Shown piece by piece: positions 13,348 through 13,793 of a stretch of 13,793 nucleotides of DNA (its first letter is position 1; each line of letters begins with the position of its first letter). This DNA comes from RGIG3009 sp964389495 (GTDB taxonomy: Bacteria > Bacillota > Clostridia > Oscillospirales > Acutalibacteraceae). The stretch covers positions 1 through 13,793 of the forward strand of contig CAYMDU010000037.1 of NCBI GenBank assembly GCA_964389495.1, in the 5' to 3' direction. Under the pieces are notes generated by a model. That model was not told where the DNA came from and did not search any database. It worked only from the letters and a program-made list of their open reading frames with translations. A program made the position numbers and the translations under genes.

Positions 13348-13793
13348 ATGAATAGAGATAGAAACATTACGGCTCTTGTGCAATATGGGCTGAACAAGAA
13401 GCTGTTTGAACCCTGTGATCAGATTTACATTACTAACCAGCTCCTGTCCATTCTGAGGCTGGATAGCTTCGAGCTTGCGGAAGCTGTACCTATGGAGCTG
13501 GAGGACATTTTGAAGGGCCTGCTGGACGACGCAGTGGAGCATGGCATCTGCTGCGACGACATTACCAGCCGGGACCTGCTGGATACCAAACTGATGGGTG
13601 CCATGACCCCGCCGCCCAGGGAGATTCGGAAGAAATTCGCAGACCTGTACGCCCGTTCACCGGAGGCGGCGACGGAGTGGTATTACAGATTTTCTCAGGA
13701 CACGGACTACATCCGCCGCTACCGGGTCTGCAAGGATATGCGCTGGAAAACTGCGACAGAGTACGGCGACTTGGATATTACCATCAACCTGAG
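13348..13793 (+). CDS. galT: UDP-glucose-hexose-1-phosphate uridylyltransferase, class II (N-terminal part, cut by window edge)
   Basis: Galactose-1-phosphate uridylyltransferase swaps UDP between glucose and galactose 1-phosphates, the third Leloir step. The first 148 codons are present, reading MNRDRNITALVQYGLNKKLF, then DLLDTKLMGAMTPPPREIRK, the ARSPEAATEWYYRFSQDTDY segment, IRRYRVCKDMRWKTATEYGD and a final LDITINL. This is the Firmicutes class II form, different in sequence from E. coli GalT, and begins like its family members. The ATG at 13348 has only a weak ribosome site (AGAAAG at 13335-13340). It is the fourth gene of the cluster and goes past the right edge, so its C-terminal part, with the active site, is not seen. 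Confidence 0.93.
   Translation, partial: MNRDRNITALVQYGLNKKLFEPCDQIYITNQLLSILRLDSFELAEAVPMELEDILKGLLDDAVEHGICCDDITSRDLLDTKLMGAMTPPPREIRKKFADLYARSPEAATEWYYRFSQDTDYIRRYRVCKDMRWKTATEYGDLDITINL

Overview
The window looks like part of a chromosome of an endospore-forming Clostridia species, probably close to Oscillospiraceae/Ruminococcaceae. It carries sigE, sigG and spoIIGA, a YlmC/YmxH sporulation protein, a clostridial-type membrane pyrophosphatase and a class II galT. Most of it is GC-rich (about 60% in hand-counted lines) and favours TCG for serine. No RNA gene, CRISPR array, insertion sequence or prophage is visible.

Layout. (1) Positions 1-81, minus: the first 27 codons of rpsB, with a 17-bp-spaced promoter and a leader rich in inverted repeats. 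(2) 257-2272, minus: a 671-residue beta-propeller protein of unknown role, behind a weak promoter preceded by two 14-bp direct repeats 21 bp apart. (3) 2380-2685, minus: a YlmC/YmxH PRC-barrel protein, divergent from sigG (2790-3557, plus), which has a sigma-F-like promoter. (4) 3810-5960, plus: hppA, a K+-dependent-type ion-pumping pyrophosphatase, with a promoter, a GC-rich foldable leader and a strong terminator. (5) 6027-7619, minus: the spoIIGA-sigE operon, with a Spo0A-type promoter. (6) 7767-9118, plus: lemA and a TPM-domain gene, coupled by a stop/start overlap and closed by a bidirectional terminator. (7) 9180-10022, minus: an AraC-family regulator divergent from a galactose cluster. 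(8) 10163 to the right edge, plus: galK, a CE4 deacetylase, galM and galT (5' part).

Working together. Spo0A~P would switch on spoIIGA-sigE. SpoIIGA would process pro-sigma-E in the mother cell, while sigma-F would start sigG in the forespore. These genes usually lie in one row in clostridia; here hppA sits between sigG and sigE, which converge. On the right, GalM, GalK and GalT are the core of the Leloir pathway, likely controlled by the AraC regulator. The deacetylase inserted among them has no export signal and is much more AT-rich than the genes around it.

The most unusual points are: a switch of codon style inside galK near 10,790-10,880; the cytoplasmic deacetylase embedded in the Leloir operon; the AraC-like 21-bp tandem repeats in front of the propeller gene; and two foldable leaders (rpsB and hppA). 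No completely new multi-gene system could be established from sequence alone.
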